A stretch of DNA of 64,000 bases from Corbicula japonica. Taxonomy: Eukaryota; Mollusca; Bivalvia; Venerida; Cyrenidae. Location of the stretch: assembly GCA_038501625.1 (NCBI GenBank), contig JAZAYU010000363.1, positions 62,001 through 126,000 on the forward strand. The letters run 5' to 3'. A program made the translations under genes and the position numbers. A model generated the notes under the pieces. It was given only the letters and a program-made list of their open reading frames with translations. It had not been told where the DNA came from and did no database searches. Positions 33,901-44,817 of this stretch are shown piece after piece. The number at the start of each line of letters is the position of its first letter. Position 1 is the stretch's first letter.

Positions 33901-36900
33901 TGTGAAGAGTTGAGGAAACTGCAGCGGCATAATAATGGCTTCTGTCAGCGCTTGCTTGGCGTCCTCAAGTCCTGCAATATCTAGGAAGGTGAGACCGCCT
34001 TTACTGACGATTGTATCTTCAATGGCAGCTCGTCTCTGAATCTCTTGTTTGTCACCGCTGGCATCTACTGCTGGCTTTTTACTGTCTGTAAAATCAAAAG
34101 TGGTAGATTGTGTCAGGAATTCTTTAACCCTTTCCTCCATATACATGCCTTTATGGGTGGGGCAAACAGTGTAGATCCAGATCTTCTGACACATACATGC
34201 CGTCTGATAAGGATCTGCACTGTTCGCTTTTTGATTTATTAGGTTATTTCTGACCAAAAAAGTGACCAGTGCTTATCCAGATCAGACGGCATGGATGTGC
34301 TGACTTATCTGGATCTACACTGGTTGCACACATCTAAAAACATATATTTATGCAGGAAAGGGGTATACCGTATAGCGGGTTATTTCTGCGGGTGCCAAAT
34401 TTCTGCGTTTCTGCGGTCTTTGGATGAAATCGCAGAAATAAATCCAGCAGAAAAAAAACACCAGCAGAAATTTAAATCGCAAAATATTATCTCATTTTTA
34501 AGCGAAAATCACCGGAGTCGCCATGTTCGAGATAATCCGTTTCACAATACAGTGTAAAATAATTACGATCAATTACCGAAAATCGTTTTCGTATAGGCAT
34601 GGTATAAACGCGACATTTGCTCAAACATTGCTCAAACATTCACTTTAATTGAATAGTTGTTTAAGAGTTGTTTTTCATCGGTATATAATATCTTTGTAAT
34701 TTTTTGATAGAATAAATTGAGTAACAGGTATTGACCCATCAATAAAAATATCGAATTATATGCAGTTTGTATATTATTTCACAAGTTTAAGTAACAGAGA
34801 CAGTAATTATTTGTATACCGCACCCAGATGATTGTCTCCCTTAGTATGCTTATATCACACGCGTGTAATTCTTACGACACCTTACCCAATATGAACCGCA
34901 GAAATTTATCCTTCACGGGAACCGAAAACGCAGAAATAAAAAACGCAGAAATTTTTGCATCTATTTTTGAGGGCCAAACGCAGAAATTTATGACCGCAGA
35001 AATAACCCGCTATACGGTAAGTAGAATTAACACTCAATTAAACTCTTTTACTGGATTAAAATTGTAATGTTAATTGGTGTAAAAACTGAGTTTACCCAAC
35101 TCTGGGCTAGGCGGTGTGGTCAGTAGTATGCACTTCCATTACTCCCTATGAACAGGCTAAATCAAACTAAAACTGAAATATTTTCATATTTGTCATGTTT
35201 TGTGGCTTTCAAAGTTCCATTTTCATCTTTTTCACGCCATATATAATTTAATGCATGTGCACAAACCTGATCCGCTGGCTTCATTCTCCTCAGGCACCTG
35301 TTGGTCTTGCTGGACATTCAGTTGGTCTATTTTAGCACTAAGTATGTCCACATGACTCTGTATGTTGTCTATTAACTGTCTGTAGAACCCCTACATAATG
35401 GACAAACAGAAATTACTTGATTTACTATAAACTGTGACAGGGACTCATTAGTCAATTTGTTCATTTGTTGTCAAGTACTGGAGCGAATAGGTGGGAGGAT
35501 GTGCAAGTTTAGACAGTTTAACTCTTTAGTGACCCATACGATATATATGTTGCTTTTGCCATTGACCCTTCCAAGGCGATACCCTACACAGGTTTAACTT
35601 GTATTTAGGGATTGGATTAATTGTCCTAGCAGGGAGAAAATTTTCAATTTTTAGGGAGAAGTCAGCAAGAATTTTGACTTTCTGTACAATGAAACATATA
35701 TACAGAGAAACACGTCTCCTTTGGCTGAGCAGAGGGAGAAGTTCTGGCCTGAAGGTTATAAAGCTGAGCATGGAAACCAGTCTCAAATCTCAAGCATCTG
35801 ATTGGCTGAAATGGCGACTGGTCGCCATTTCAGCCAATCAGATGCTTGAGATTTGAGACTGGTTTCCATGCTCAGTTTTATAACCTTGGGACCTGGACAT
35901 TTGGGAGACTATTTATCCACTGGATGTATCCCACTTAAGCCATTATCTGGTATTGTAAGAGTTTTGTCCCTTTGATAAGCGATTAGTGACTATCATGACT
36001 ATGTGAAGTCTGAAAACATGCTATGATAATTTGTTAACCTATGATAGTAATTAAACTGGACCTTAGATTATAAAACTGAGAATGGAAACCAGTCTCAAAG
36101 ATCTGATTGGCTGAAATGGCAAATGGTCACCATGTCAGCCAATCTGATGCTTGAGATTTGAGACTGGTAAAATTCAATCTGAGTTTTATAATCTTCAGCC
36201 CTGGAATAAATTTGTTACCAGTGACTCCTTCCTAATTTCAGAATGAAATTGAACTCCACTGAGCATATAATTTTCAAGAACCCTAATGTTACATATATCC
36301 AAAATTTGTTTCTTCACAATGGATTCTTTTCTACAAATTTGAATGATGCTGATCAAAAATCGAAAACTGGTAAAAACATGAAAAATCCCTAATCCCAAAC
36401 TTAAGTAATTCCTGTCAAACTTGCTTTAATCCTTTCCTTCAAAAGCATTTTTAAACATGTGCGACCAGTGTGGATCCAGATCAGTCGGCACAATATTGAC
36501 ATCTGATCAGGATCTGCATTGGTGGCATTTTGGTCAGAAATAACTTATCAAATCAAAAACAAACGGTGATCATGATCAAATGGCACGTATGTGTCAGCTG
36601 ATCTGGATCTGCAATGTTTGCCCACACAATAAACTAAGGTGTATCTATGGAGGAAAGGTTTAATCAAAAACAATTATACTTCATACTGATAAATCTGGAT
36701 CATGTTCTAAGCTTGAGAGTTTCTGGACCATTTCCCGGCACTTCTGGGACCTATCCAGCATGAACTGTATGTCCACATTTGACATCTTGTGACCTTCCTT
36801 GAGCACTGCATCCAGACTGCAATATAATCATTGAGTACACTGAGAACCTTTTTTATCTGAAGCACTATGCATGATTTGAAATGTTTGAAAAAAGCAGTGT

Positions 36901-39900
36901 GAAACCTTGCAGGTTTAAAAATTTGTCATCAGTAATTTGTCAGGAGCAGCGTTTGTTTCCTTCATTAACTACCTCCCCAAAAGGGTACCATTCCCAAAGC
37001 TGACGGGAGTCTTTCCAATTCAATAACTGGACCTTTACAAATCCCCAAAACTACTGTTCCAGACAACAAACAGTGCTGTTTCCCTATTGACAAAAGAGTT
37101 TTTTGCAAGAAATGTCACACAGCATAAACAAACCGTACTGTACAAACGCCCCACCCCACCCATTTGGTTATAATTTTAAATGCTGATTCATTTCACATTA
37201 ATTGCAACCTCAAAGAAACTCTTCCTGCCAATGGAAATTATTTTTCCATAGACAGGCAGTCATTGGATTGGCAGTAACTTAATTCTGGCATAACATTTAC
37301 ATCACTAAAGGCTTTCCTGTTAAGGAACCAGACCTTATGATTCTTTGTGAAGCTGAAAAATGAAAAAATCTCAATTGCGCTTATTTTGCGACAAATTTTT
37401 TCCCAATTTCAAGATTTTATGATGCGAAATTTTTCCAATTGTAGGGGAAGGGGACCCTTTCCCAGTTGGGGAGAAAAAAACACTGGGAGGGTCTGGCTTC
37501 AAGCTTGTCTGCATCTACTTTATATCTACAAGTAAGAATTACTAGAAAAGTTAAGAATAAAACTGTCCTATCAAAACTGTGAACTGAATTCATCCAGAAT
37601 CACTAAATTACATTTCATTATGAATTTGGGGTACAATATTGCTACACTTATTACACCAATACAATCAGAAGATAACATCAGAAATTGTCAGAAAACACAG
37701 CAAAAAACAAACCATAAAATCGGTAATTAATGGTGGATATTAACCTCTTAATAACCTTTTTGCCCGAAATGTATAAACCCTTTATTCCATTGGATATGGC
37801 TGTTATCCATGGGCAAACAGCGTAGATCCAGATCGGCTGGCACATGCATGTCATTTGATCAGGATCTACACTTTTTACTTTTTTTTTATTGATTTGACCA
37901 AAGAAGTAAACAGTGTATATCCTAATCAGATCTAGACTGGTCGCACATGTGATACTACACGGAGTAAAGGGTTAATATTAATAAATTGTAGTAAAACCAA
38001 TTATTTATAAAAATAATTCAAACAGCCTAAAAACTGCCAAGCAGTTTCCTAACTCTAACGCACAACCATTTACCTAAGTTGGCAAAATTTTGCTTACCAA
38101 CCTTTTTCAACCCTCTACTTCATATAAAGTCAATTATGTACTATGTCTCAGGGTGGCTATACAACGTTACTTTTTGGATGTCGTGCACATTCAAAATCAC
38201 TCACTTCAGGTAAGTTTTTACTTATTTCTCAGTAATTACTGGACCGATTTCCATCAGATAAAAAGCACAGTATTCCTATTAAAAAGCATTTTCATCTACA
38301 TTTAACCTTTATTAACAATTGGCTGCTGTTTCTCAAACATCCAAATACAAATTTTGTTTGAAAGTGTAAATTTGTCTTTGAATGTTTGAGAAAATGGCAG
38401 CCAATTTGTTACGGAGGTTAATTTTCGCTGAAAATGCTTTTTAACAGGAGTAAGGTGCTATATCTGATCGAAATCGGTCCAGAAACTAATGAGAAACAAG
38501 CAAAAAACCTACATGAAGCGAGTGATTAGGTGTGTGCACGACATCAAAAAAGTCATGTGGTATAGCCACCCTGATGTCTTGTATTCTATGGAGCTCTGTT
38601 AATCCACCTTTACGTTGGAGTATGTCATGGGAAAAAGTGTCTTCGGGAAATCAACTAATTACAATGTATATTATATGAAATATCAGACAACATTGCTGAT
38701 AAAGCATTTTGCGGTAAAAATAAAAATAACAATCAAAATGAGTAATAAAATCCCCTATAAGTTTTGGGAATAAAATAGATAATTTTGAGCTCTTCGCAAA
38801 TAAATAAAAAACTTAGATGTCAAAAAAATAACACCCAAGACAGCTTTTCCCGTGTCGTACCCCATTTCTTGTAAATGCAACAATCCAACAAAACACATTT
38901 CAAGTCCCTGTTAGTTTTAGGTAACCTGTTTTTTCCACATCTTTTGGACGGGCATGATTAGGAAAATTGCATTGTAATCCTACTTCATTCAATTTTCATT
39001 AAAAAACCCAAACCTTTAAACACATTTGATAAATGGTGTCTTTTTCTAATAAAGATTAATTACAGATAGCCTGGTTAACCCTTGTGTAACCAAATGAATG
39101 TAGATGCAGATCAGCCTGCACAACCGGATCTGGTCCCAAGGTTATAAAGCTGAGATTGGAAACCAGTCTCAAATCTCAGGCATCTGATTGGCTGAAATGG
39201 CGACCGGTCGCCATTTCAGCCAATCAGATGCTTGAGATTAGAGACTGGTTACCATGCTCAGTTTTATAACCTTGGGCACTGTACTTTTTGTAGATTAAGA
39301 TAATCATATAGCCTGCAGATCTTGATCTGTTCAGGTTGCTTTTAGATTTATCTATAATAGGTTATTTCTGACCAAGATGTAAGCAGGTTAGGTTACCTTA
39401 AACATTTTACAGGCACATATAATCAAGTTTGATTTAAATTTAATTACCAACAGTACAAACCATGATTTGGCTTCTGAAAATAAGAATAAAGATATAGTAT
39501 ATTAAACTATCATTACTTGCAATCACTACTGTCATTACAACTGGGGTTCCATCTGATGAGGGAGATGACCGTTTGACTCCTGAAATTTCCAAAAAGCGAC
39601 TTTTTGTCCCCTAGGATTTTAGCTGAAGGGTCCTTTTTCCTTAAATTAAGGGTATTTTGGCTAATAATTGGCAGATTCCCCTAAACAATATTCAAAATAA
39701 CCCTGGTCCCAAGGTTATAAAGCTGAGATTGGAAACCAGTCTCAAATCTCAAGCATCTGATTGGCTGAAATGGCGACCAGTCGCCATTTCAGCCAATCAG
39801 ATGCTTGAGATTTGAGACTGGTTTCCATGCTCAGTTTTATAACCTTCAGCCCTGGAGAATCAGAAGCTTGTGGAACCCTTGTTACTATATTACAAAACAC

Positions 39901-42900
39901 ATACATACTTTTCAGATTGCCAGAGATAAACGATGCTTCTTTTTCTTTTGCAACCTCAAACACATTATTTTTGACAAATAGATGTAGCCTGGAACCCCAT
40001 TGTATCAATCTATTTAATAGCTAACATTAAAAAGCAAAAAAAATGAACCAAATACCTTTATATTTCTGCATTTCAAAATCCTTTTATGTTGTTTCTATTC
40101 AATTATTTCTAAAGCTGTTCAATATTTATTATTTTCAGCAATAACTTGTAAATAATACACAAGGGGGATAAGTCTTACTGAAATATGAGGTCACACCATT
40201 ATATCCATGAATTGTGGGAAGCAGTTCAAAATATGAATTGTCACCTTTCTATACTGAATAAAAAACTGTGATGTAGGTGTCATGTGACCTATTATTTTGA
40301 TAGCTGACCATTGCAGACAAAGTGGCTTTTCTTCATTGTCCATAAAATGTGTAAATTTGCTATGTATCAAAATACTTTATTAAAAAAGTGACAATTTTGA
40401 AGGAAACACTAAGCAATGGTATTTACTGCTACTCTTTATTGATTTTCTTAGTAACCTTCTCTCAAATGCTAAGCAAAAGTAGGCATGACCTACTTAACTA
40501 TGTAAACAATCAACAGGAGGCAATGCAAGCAAAATATGGAATGGACAGATCGTCTGATTGATTAAAATGGGGTTTGAGTACTGTATACTTTTTAAGGGTA
40601 GAATCTAGTTTAGCGGACCCCAGGTGTTCAAAATACAAAATGCTCAGCGGCGTTTGAGTGAGACAAGTGGGGGTATGGGGGCGGTAGCCCCCATATAAAC
40701 TCATTGTTAAGGAAATTTGTTTCGCAAATGACCTACCAGAATTTTCTTACACTTAAATGTTGGGGTCTGCTTAACTACAGTTAATTAATCAGTTCCGTCA
40801 CACACTCAATAATCTTGCTGCAAATTTAAGATTGTTTATGCAAACAATGTATCATAGGGTATTAGATTGAAGATAAGTTTGTCAGCAACAATTTGAGATC
40901 AACTTTGATAAAATCTACCGTGTGTAAGCATTGAATTTCTGCCGGCAAACATAGCCCCAATTCAACTAGTGTCGACACTGTCAAACAGTTCCGAAGCATA
41001 GTTATATTTAGATTTGTTATCTTAGGGGGCATCTCAAAATATATTTTAACTGTCACCAAAATGGTCGATACAGTATTCTATCTATATGTACACATCAGGT
41101 ACGACATTAAGTTGGACCTAGGTGTTAAAAAAGCTAAAGATGGATGGAATTAACTCTCATCATTTTAATACTTCAAAATTACAAACTGTTAACATAAATA
41201 TAACTGTACTGTAAATAATTGCATATACTTTTTAATAAAATCATATCAGCAAAATATCACTTCATTCAGACATTCACTAATACTGTTGTAACATGATGAT
41301 TTATATATGTATGTATCTAAAGGTAGATCTGGCAAATATTATAGGCTGCAGCTGCGGAAATGGATTAGACTGGTGTAGAGAAATCTTTTATCACATGAGT
41401 CAATAGTGTATATCAAGATCCTGATCAGCCAGCACATCCATGGATAACAGCAGGACTACAATGTGAAGCTGAAGTTTTCTGGAAACTATTTTTCTGTGTC
41501 CAGCCCATCAGCTGAACAGAATGTGTGGTTTTATCTGCAATGAAGAAGTGTCAAAATTCCCACAAAAACTGTTTGACTTTGTTTAAATCCATTTGAACAA
41601 GAAATGTTTGAGGAAACAGAACACTTTATTATCCATTTTGTTTAAAATAAAAACAATTTAGAAAAGAATGACTTTTAAATATCATTTAAGAAAGAAAGAT
41701 TAAAAGTAAAAAACTCTATTGCCAAACATTATAATAGAAAATTGACTTCAAGTAATATCTTAATGAACCATATACATTTAATTGAAAAGGGGAATAACTA
41801 AATATAAACTATTTATGTATGTTTAGAAAACATGTCAGTTTTTTAAATGATGAACTTTAAACACTATCAGTTGTCCCAAGATTTAATAAAAGAATCAATC
41901 CCTTAATTTACAATATATTATTTCTAAGTTAATATACACTGGTCAAAAGTTCAAAGTGCACACTTGATAAATGTAAATTTTTCCAATAATTTGATTGAGT
42001 CTTTCAAAATAGTGTAAATTACAATGAAGAAGAATCAATATTCTATTAAAGCACACCAAAAATTTTAAGTCTGCTTAACCAGATTAAAAAATAATAATAT
42101 TTTAGCTCACTTGTTCTCAGAAAGCAATTCTCAAGTTAATTATCATTGCATCGGCTATCATTTGTGATCATTTTCTCATCTCTGTATAATGTAAATTTCA
42201 TGCAGATTTAAAGGAAATGCTTTAGTTTGCCATTCCATTGCACTAAAATAGCTTCCTGTAGCTTTTTAATGGTCTGCTGGGCACAATGAGCCAACACACT
42301 CAACTTTATTTTATCCGTAACGTTTTTACATGGTTTCAAGGAGAAAATTCCATTTTTCACACAATGCTTTGTGCCAAAAGCTTTTGAATTGTCTAGCAGT
42401 TTGGGACGATACAATTTTCTATGATAGATGTGTAACAGCCTTTCCAAACAAAAAAAATGTATTCATTTCGATAAAATTGACCAGTTTTCGGATACGCCTT
42501 TTGACCGAATAAGCGTCATTTTCGAATAATTCGATTTTGAAGTTTATTGAATTTCTATAAATTATAGTTTTAAATTTTTATTTATTGGACACTTATCCAA
42601 CAAATGTTACACTAATTTTTTCGAGTTTACGTTGTTTTACGTAAATATTTAATGACGTAATTGAGTAACATCAGCGTTCAACGTAAGCAATGTAATCAAT
42701 CTAGAAAATAATATCGTTTGATTTTCTTCTTAAATTAATAAAATATGCAAAAATAAGGTATTTCTTTTGCATTTACAAAAACCGTCAAGATTTTTTTACA
42801 ACAAATTTGAAGTTGTGCCTGTGAAAAGAATTTTTACGGCATGTTCGTTGTCTGCTGACGTCAACCGTTCCATGGTTACAACTTGTTGGTGTGTTTTTCA

Positions 42901-44817
42901 TGTTTGTCATTGAGTCGGTGAACATGTGAAAAACAAAAACGATTGTAAAAAACAAATTTCGCTTGCCGCACGGGGATAATGCATAAAAAGCGTATGCCGA
43001 CGTGGATGACGTAAAACGTAAAACATATGCACGGTTTTCAAAAAATTATTGTTGTTTAATCCTTATTAACATTAAGTCAAACTTTCATTCAATTTGAATA
43101 AGTTTACTTTAAGATATTCAAAATTGAAAAGTGTGCACTTAGAACTTTTGACCAGTGTATATAGGTGTATAACTGTATAACATTGTTGTGAGAGCTATGG
43201 AACTTACTATAAATCAAGTAGGTGATGATGTTGGACACCTATTTTAAGTCCCATATCAATATTTTAATAATAATTTTTAAACTATTTGTAGTGGACTTAT
43301 GGGTCTTAATGGTAAAGATTTTAATAGTGAAAGCATATTCAAAGTTTCACATTGATATCTTGAGTAGTTTAAGAGATACTTGGACCAAATGCAAAATTAC
43401 TTTAACACAAAATTAAGAACAAAAATGGCATAACTTGAACGCTGTTTGTAGCAGAGTTATAGGTCATGTCAGTAATGATGAAGATTATGATGGTGAATAT
43501 ATATTCCATGCTTCAAGTTGATATCTTAATTAGTTACGGATAAATTGCATGGGTAAATGAATGCTGACGCTGGATTGAGTACAATAACGTCCCTACTCTT
43601 CGAATTACCTTTAAAGATCCAGACCAGGATTGACTCACTTACAGTTGTCAATGTCTTACTAAAATGTTTCTTCATACTGTATACATACAATACTGTAATG
43701 ATCAGGGGATCCTTTAGCTACTGAACCTCAAAGGTCATTTTGACCCATTTTAAGGATTCTGCCATTCTTTAGCCAAAATACCCATAATTTAAGGAAAAAA
43801 TTATCATTCAGTTAAAATCATAGGGGTCAAAATGAAGCTTTTTGAAAATTAAAAATCAAAGGGTTATCTCCTGGGTCAAATGAAACCCCCCCCCCCCTTT
43901 AATGATACTGTGTTATACACGGTTAAATTTTATATTTGTGGGCAAATCCTTATTTTAGATGCTGGCTATGAGTGACTATACTAGATATTCATTTAAATCA
44001 CACCAGCAACTGTCTTACCTAACAAATTCTGAAAGTTAGTTCAATTTGCTGTATTTTGACAACTCTAGAATACGTTTGATACGGCCCCCATCATACGCAA
44101 CATGTGTACCGGAAGTGATTAGCGAAAGCCTTCTCAAGAATGAAGCTTATCTTTCTTATGCATGATCTGTCGTGCTAATTATTAAAAGGCAACAAAAATT
44201 AGAACATTTTTACACATATTTACACCGACTTTCCCCTCATCACCATATTATGAGCGTAGAAATCAAACATTTTATCGGGAGAGCACCTGCGTTCCGCCAT
44301 TACACGTATCATTTCGGTGAAAAGGTCATCTGAATCTTCAAGCGCCTGTTGATCCGCTGTGCAGACTGAAAACTGTGAGTTTTACAGATAAATGCACTTT
44401 TCATTACTCTGAATTTAAAGTTTTGATTTTATCACAAACTTTTGATGTTTTAAATGAAATTTATGAAAATGGGCCGGAACTGATTGAATGCCGGAACTAA
44501 TTAATTGACTGTACTGTAGATGTGTCCCCTTTTCAATTGCCAAAATCACAGAGAACTGACTAAATGTCTCCAAAAGATTCTGAGGTAAAATAATTGCTCA
44601 AGAAATTCTAGAACGAAAGGATGTGTTCAATTGGGAAAAATGTCGGCTGGATATCGTAAGGAACAGGGTAGTTTACTTTGGGGACGCCTCCTTTTTCCGG
44701 AGCGGAGGCGCAGACAGTGCTGAAAAATCCCTCAACAATCTGACAGGTTTTGAACAATTTACGGCAAACTTTTCAATTAATTAAATTACCTGTATATAAA
44801 CGCTCTTCATCATCCAT
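27916..44817 (-). CDS. VPS4-family AAA ATPase, divergent paralogue (10 exons, complete)
   Basis: Exons in transcript order: 44817-44790 (ATG), 44365-44287, 36816-36687, 35390-35267, 34085-33900, 33636-33483, 31793-31518, 29414-29224, 28892-28816, 28041-27916 (TGA). Phases 1,2,0,1,1,2,2,1,0 all close; total 1371 nt, 456 residues, close to the usual VPS4 length of about 440. Visible landmarks: Walker A GPPGTGKS at 195-202, pore-loop segment SSWVGESEK at about 225-234, Walker B VIFIDE at 251-256, sensor-1 region LLCATN at about 297-302, arginine fingers in FLRRFQKR (R313/R314), the VPS4-type [17 protein letters not shown], and the C-terminal helix ending FGEQG (VPS4 ends FGQEG). VPS4 hexamers use ATP to pull ESCRT-III subunits off endosomal, nuclear and plasma membranes. 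The AAA core is plainly VPS4 but far less similar than a true molluscan orthologue should be. Residues 1-120 are helical and acidic/Gln-rich and do not read as a normal MIT domain. A candidate poly(A) signal AATAAA lies at 27275-27270. Confidence 0.88.
28068..28265 (-). repeat. 23-bp minisatellite beside exon 10 of the VPS4-like gene
   Basis: Eight or so near-identical units of CAAACATCAGTCAATTAAGTTCT. On the gene's strand each unit contains TTGACTGATG, a fair match to the branch-point consensus, and the last unit ends about 25 bp before the acceptor at 28042. One unit has a short internal duplication. Confidence 0.85.
28307..28496. repeat. Nested inverted-repeat MITE
   Basis: Outer arms ATACTTAAAGAAATTAGAAACGCAACTTC and GAAGTTGCGTTTCTAATTTCTTTAAGTAT are exact complements. 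Two further diverged half-copies (AAGTTGCATTTCTATTTTCTTC and GAAATTAAAAACCCAACTTC) lie between them, so it is a palindrome inside a palindrome. Confidence 0.75.
28615..28790 (-). repeat. Dispersed SINE-like repeat, minus
   Basis: GATGAAAAGAGAACTTTGAAAGTCACC..GAGCCTGTTCATGGGCAGTAATGG..GCCGCCTAGCCCCGGGTTGAGCG. Same family as 14390 and 35068; it lies 25 bp from exon 9. Confidence 0.65.
28950..28980 (-). other. Duplicated 3' splice site of VPS4-like exon 9
   Basis: On the gene's strand TATGCTATATTTCAG|ATGGCCAGTTCACC at about 28976-28950 repeats the real TATGCTATGTTTCAG|ATGGTCAGTACACG at 28908-28879. Only the acceptor and about 14 exonic bases are duplicated; use of the upstream copy would break the frame. 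Confidence 0.7.
29616..29826 (+). repeat. Palindromic 240-bp repeat
   Basis: Copy with a shortened left half in intron 7 of the VPS4-like gene. Confidence 0.6.
30195..31105. mobile_element. GACGTC-rich inverted-repeat element
   Basis: Termini CCCAGTAAACA and TGTTTACTGGG. The first 160 bp and last 190 bp are built from short tandem phrases around GACGTC (about 13 exact copies) alternating with GGTTGGATTTTGGTCGG. The middle 500 bp is AT-rich without a frame. CpG density in the arms is far above the rest of the window. Superfamily not recognised. Confidence 0.75.
31111..31290. repeat. Snapback palindrome family 2, diverged copy
   Basis: AAACTAAGGCTGGAGACCAATCTCAAATCTCAAGC..GATGCTTTAGATTTGAGACTGGTCTCC; arms drifted. 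It directly adjoins the GACGTC-rich element. Confidence 0.55.
32028..33385 (-). repeat. 28-bp minisatellite, about 45 units, in VPS4-like intron 6
   Basis: Units of about 28 bp on AAACAAGCTCACCTTGACCTTCAGTATT, fairly diverged, filling 1.36 kb between exons 6 and 7. It ends about 95 bp from exon 6. Flanking sequence is single copy. Confidence 0.85.
34123..34366 (+). repeat. Palindromic 240-bp repeat
   Basis: Near-complete copy lying 38 bp outside exon 5 of the VPS4-like gene. Its right end (GCAGGAAAGGGGTA) is joined to the TIR element at 34368. Confidence 0.75.
34368..35017. mobile_element. 650-bp TIR element with perfect 24-bp ends, TA target
   Basis: Terminal arms CCGTATAGCGGGTTATTTCTGCGG are exact complements, flanked by TA on both sides (34366-34367 and 35018-35019). 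The sub-terminal regions are dense in CGCAGAAAT in both orientations. Start CCGTA and TA target are shared with the element at 22111. Confidence 0.8.
35068..35245 (+). repeat. Dispersed SINE-like repeat
   Basis: GGTGTAAAAACTGAGTTTACCCAACTCTGGGCTAGGCGG..CTATGAACAGGCTAAATCAAAC..GTGGCTTTCAAAGTTCC; lies about 20 bp beyond the donor of exon 4. Confidence 0.6.
35747..35892. repeat. Snapback palindrome family 2, copy A
   Basis: GAAGGTTATAAAGCTGAGCATGG..GATTGGCTGAAATGGCGACTGG|TCGCCATTTCAGCCAATC..CATGCTCAGTTTTATAACCTTGGG. About 70-bp arms, nearly perfect, with essentially no loop. Confidence 0.8.
36057..36205. repeat. Snapback palindrome family 2, copy D
   Basis: Same family, more diverged: TAGATTATAAAACTGAGAATGG..CAGTTTTATAATCTTCAGCCCTGG with a small deletion in the left arm. 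Confidence 0.7.
36426..36663 (+). repeat. Palindromic 240-bp repeat
   Basis: Copy ending 24 bp outside exon 3 of the VPS4-like gene. Confidence 0.65.
37775..37975 (+). repeat. Palindromic repeat, degenerate
   Basis: AAACCCTTTATTCC..GCGTAGATCCAGATCGGCTGGC..GGAGTAAAGGGTTAA. Confidence 0.6.
38149..38573. mobile_element. 425-bp foldback MITE with ATGTCT target duplication
   Basis: Ends CAGGGTGGCTATAC and GTATAGCCACCCTG (approximately), with complementarity continuing inward through GGATGTCGTGCAC, CTCACTTCAGGTAAG, GGACCGATTTC and GGCTGCTGTTTCTCAAAC. Flanked by ATGTCT at 38143-38148 and 38574-38579. Confidence 0.75.
39075..39385. repeat. Palindromic repeat containing a family-2 palindrome
   Basis: GTTAACCCTTGTGTAACC..GCAGATCAGCCTGCACAACCGGATC on the left and GCAGATCTTGATCTGTTCAGG..GGTTATTTCTGACCAAG on the right, with family-2 copy C inserted at 39131-39278. 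Confidence 0.55.
39131..39278. repeat. Snapback palindrome family 2, copy C
   Basis: GGTCCCAAGGTTATAAAGCTGAG..GGCGACCGG|TCGCCATTTC..GCTCAGTTTTATAACCTTGGG; near-perfect arms of about 70 bp. Confidence 0.8.
39701..39855. repeat. Snapback palindrome family 2, copy B
   Basis: Same as copy C: CCTGGTCCCAAGGTTATAAAGC..GGCGACCAG|TCGCCATTTC..TTTTATAACCTTCAGCCCTGG. Confidence 0.8.
40030..41930. other. VPS4-like intron 2, nothing recognised
   Basis: About 1.9 kb of AT-rich intronic sequence. A fragment of the palindromic repeat may lie near 41400-41450 (ATCCTGATCAGCCAGCACATCC). No frame or RNA gene is supported. Confidence 0.5.
41935..43159. mobile_element. 1.23-kb TIR DNA transposon, copy 2 (TA target)
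   Basis: TACACTGGTCAAAAGTTCAAAG.. and complement at the ends, TA on both sides (41933-41934, 43160-43161). Collinear with 9765-10999. A minus-strand frame of about 80 codons (42447-42208) may be the remnant of a transposase C-terminus. Confidence 0.8.

Noticed and set aside
35526..40024. Similar peptides at 35.6-35.8 and 39.7-40.0 kb on both strands
   Set aside because: They are translations of the loop-less palindrome family 2; identity comes from the repeat, not from a gene family.
44239..44287. Longer form of VPS4-like exon 2 reading on through [14 protein letters not shown]
   Set aside because: The frame stays open, but only the GCAG|GTGCTC donor at 44287 gives the phase needed to join exon 3.
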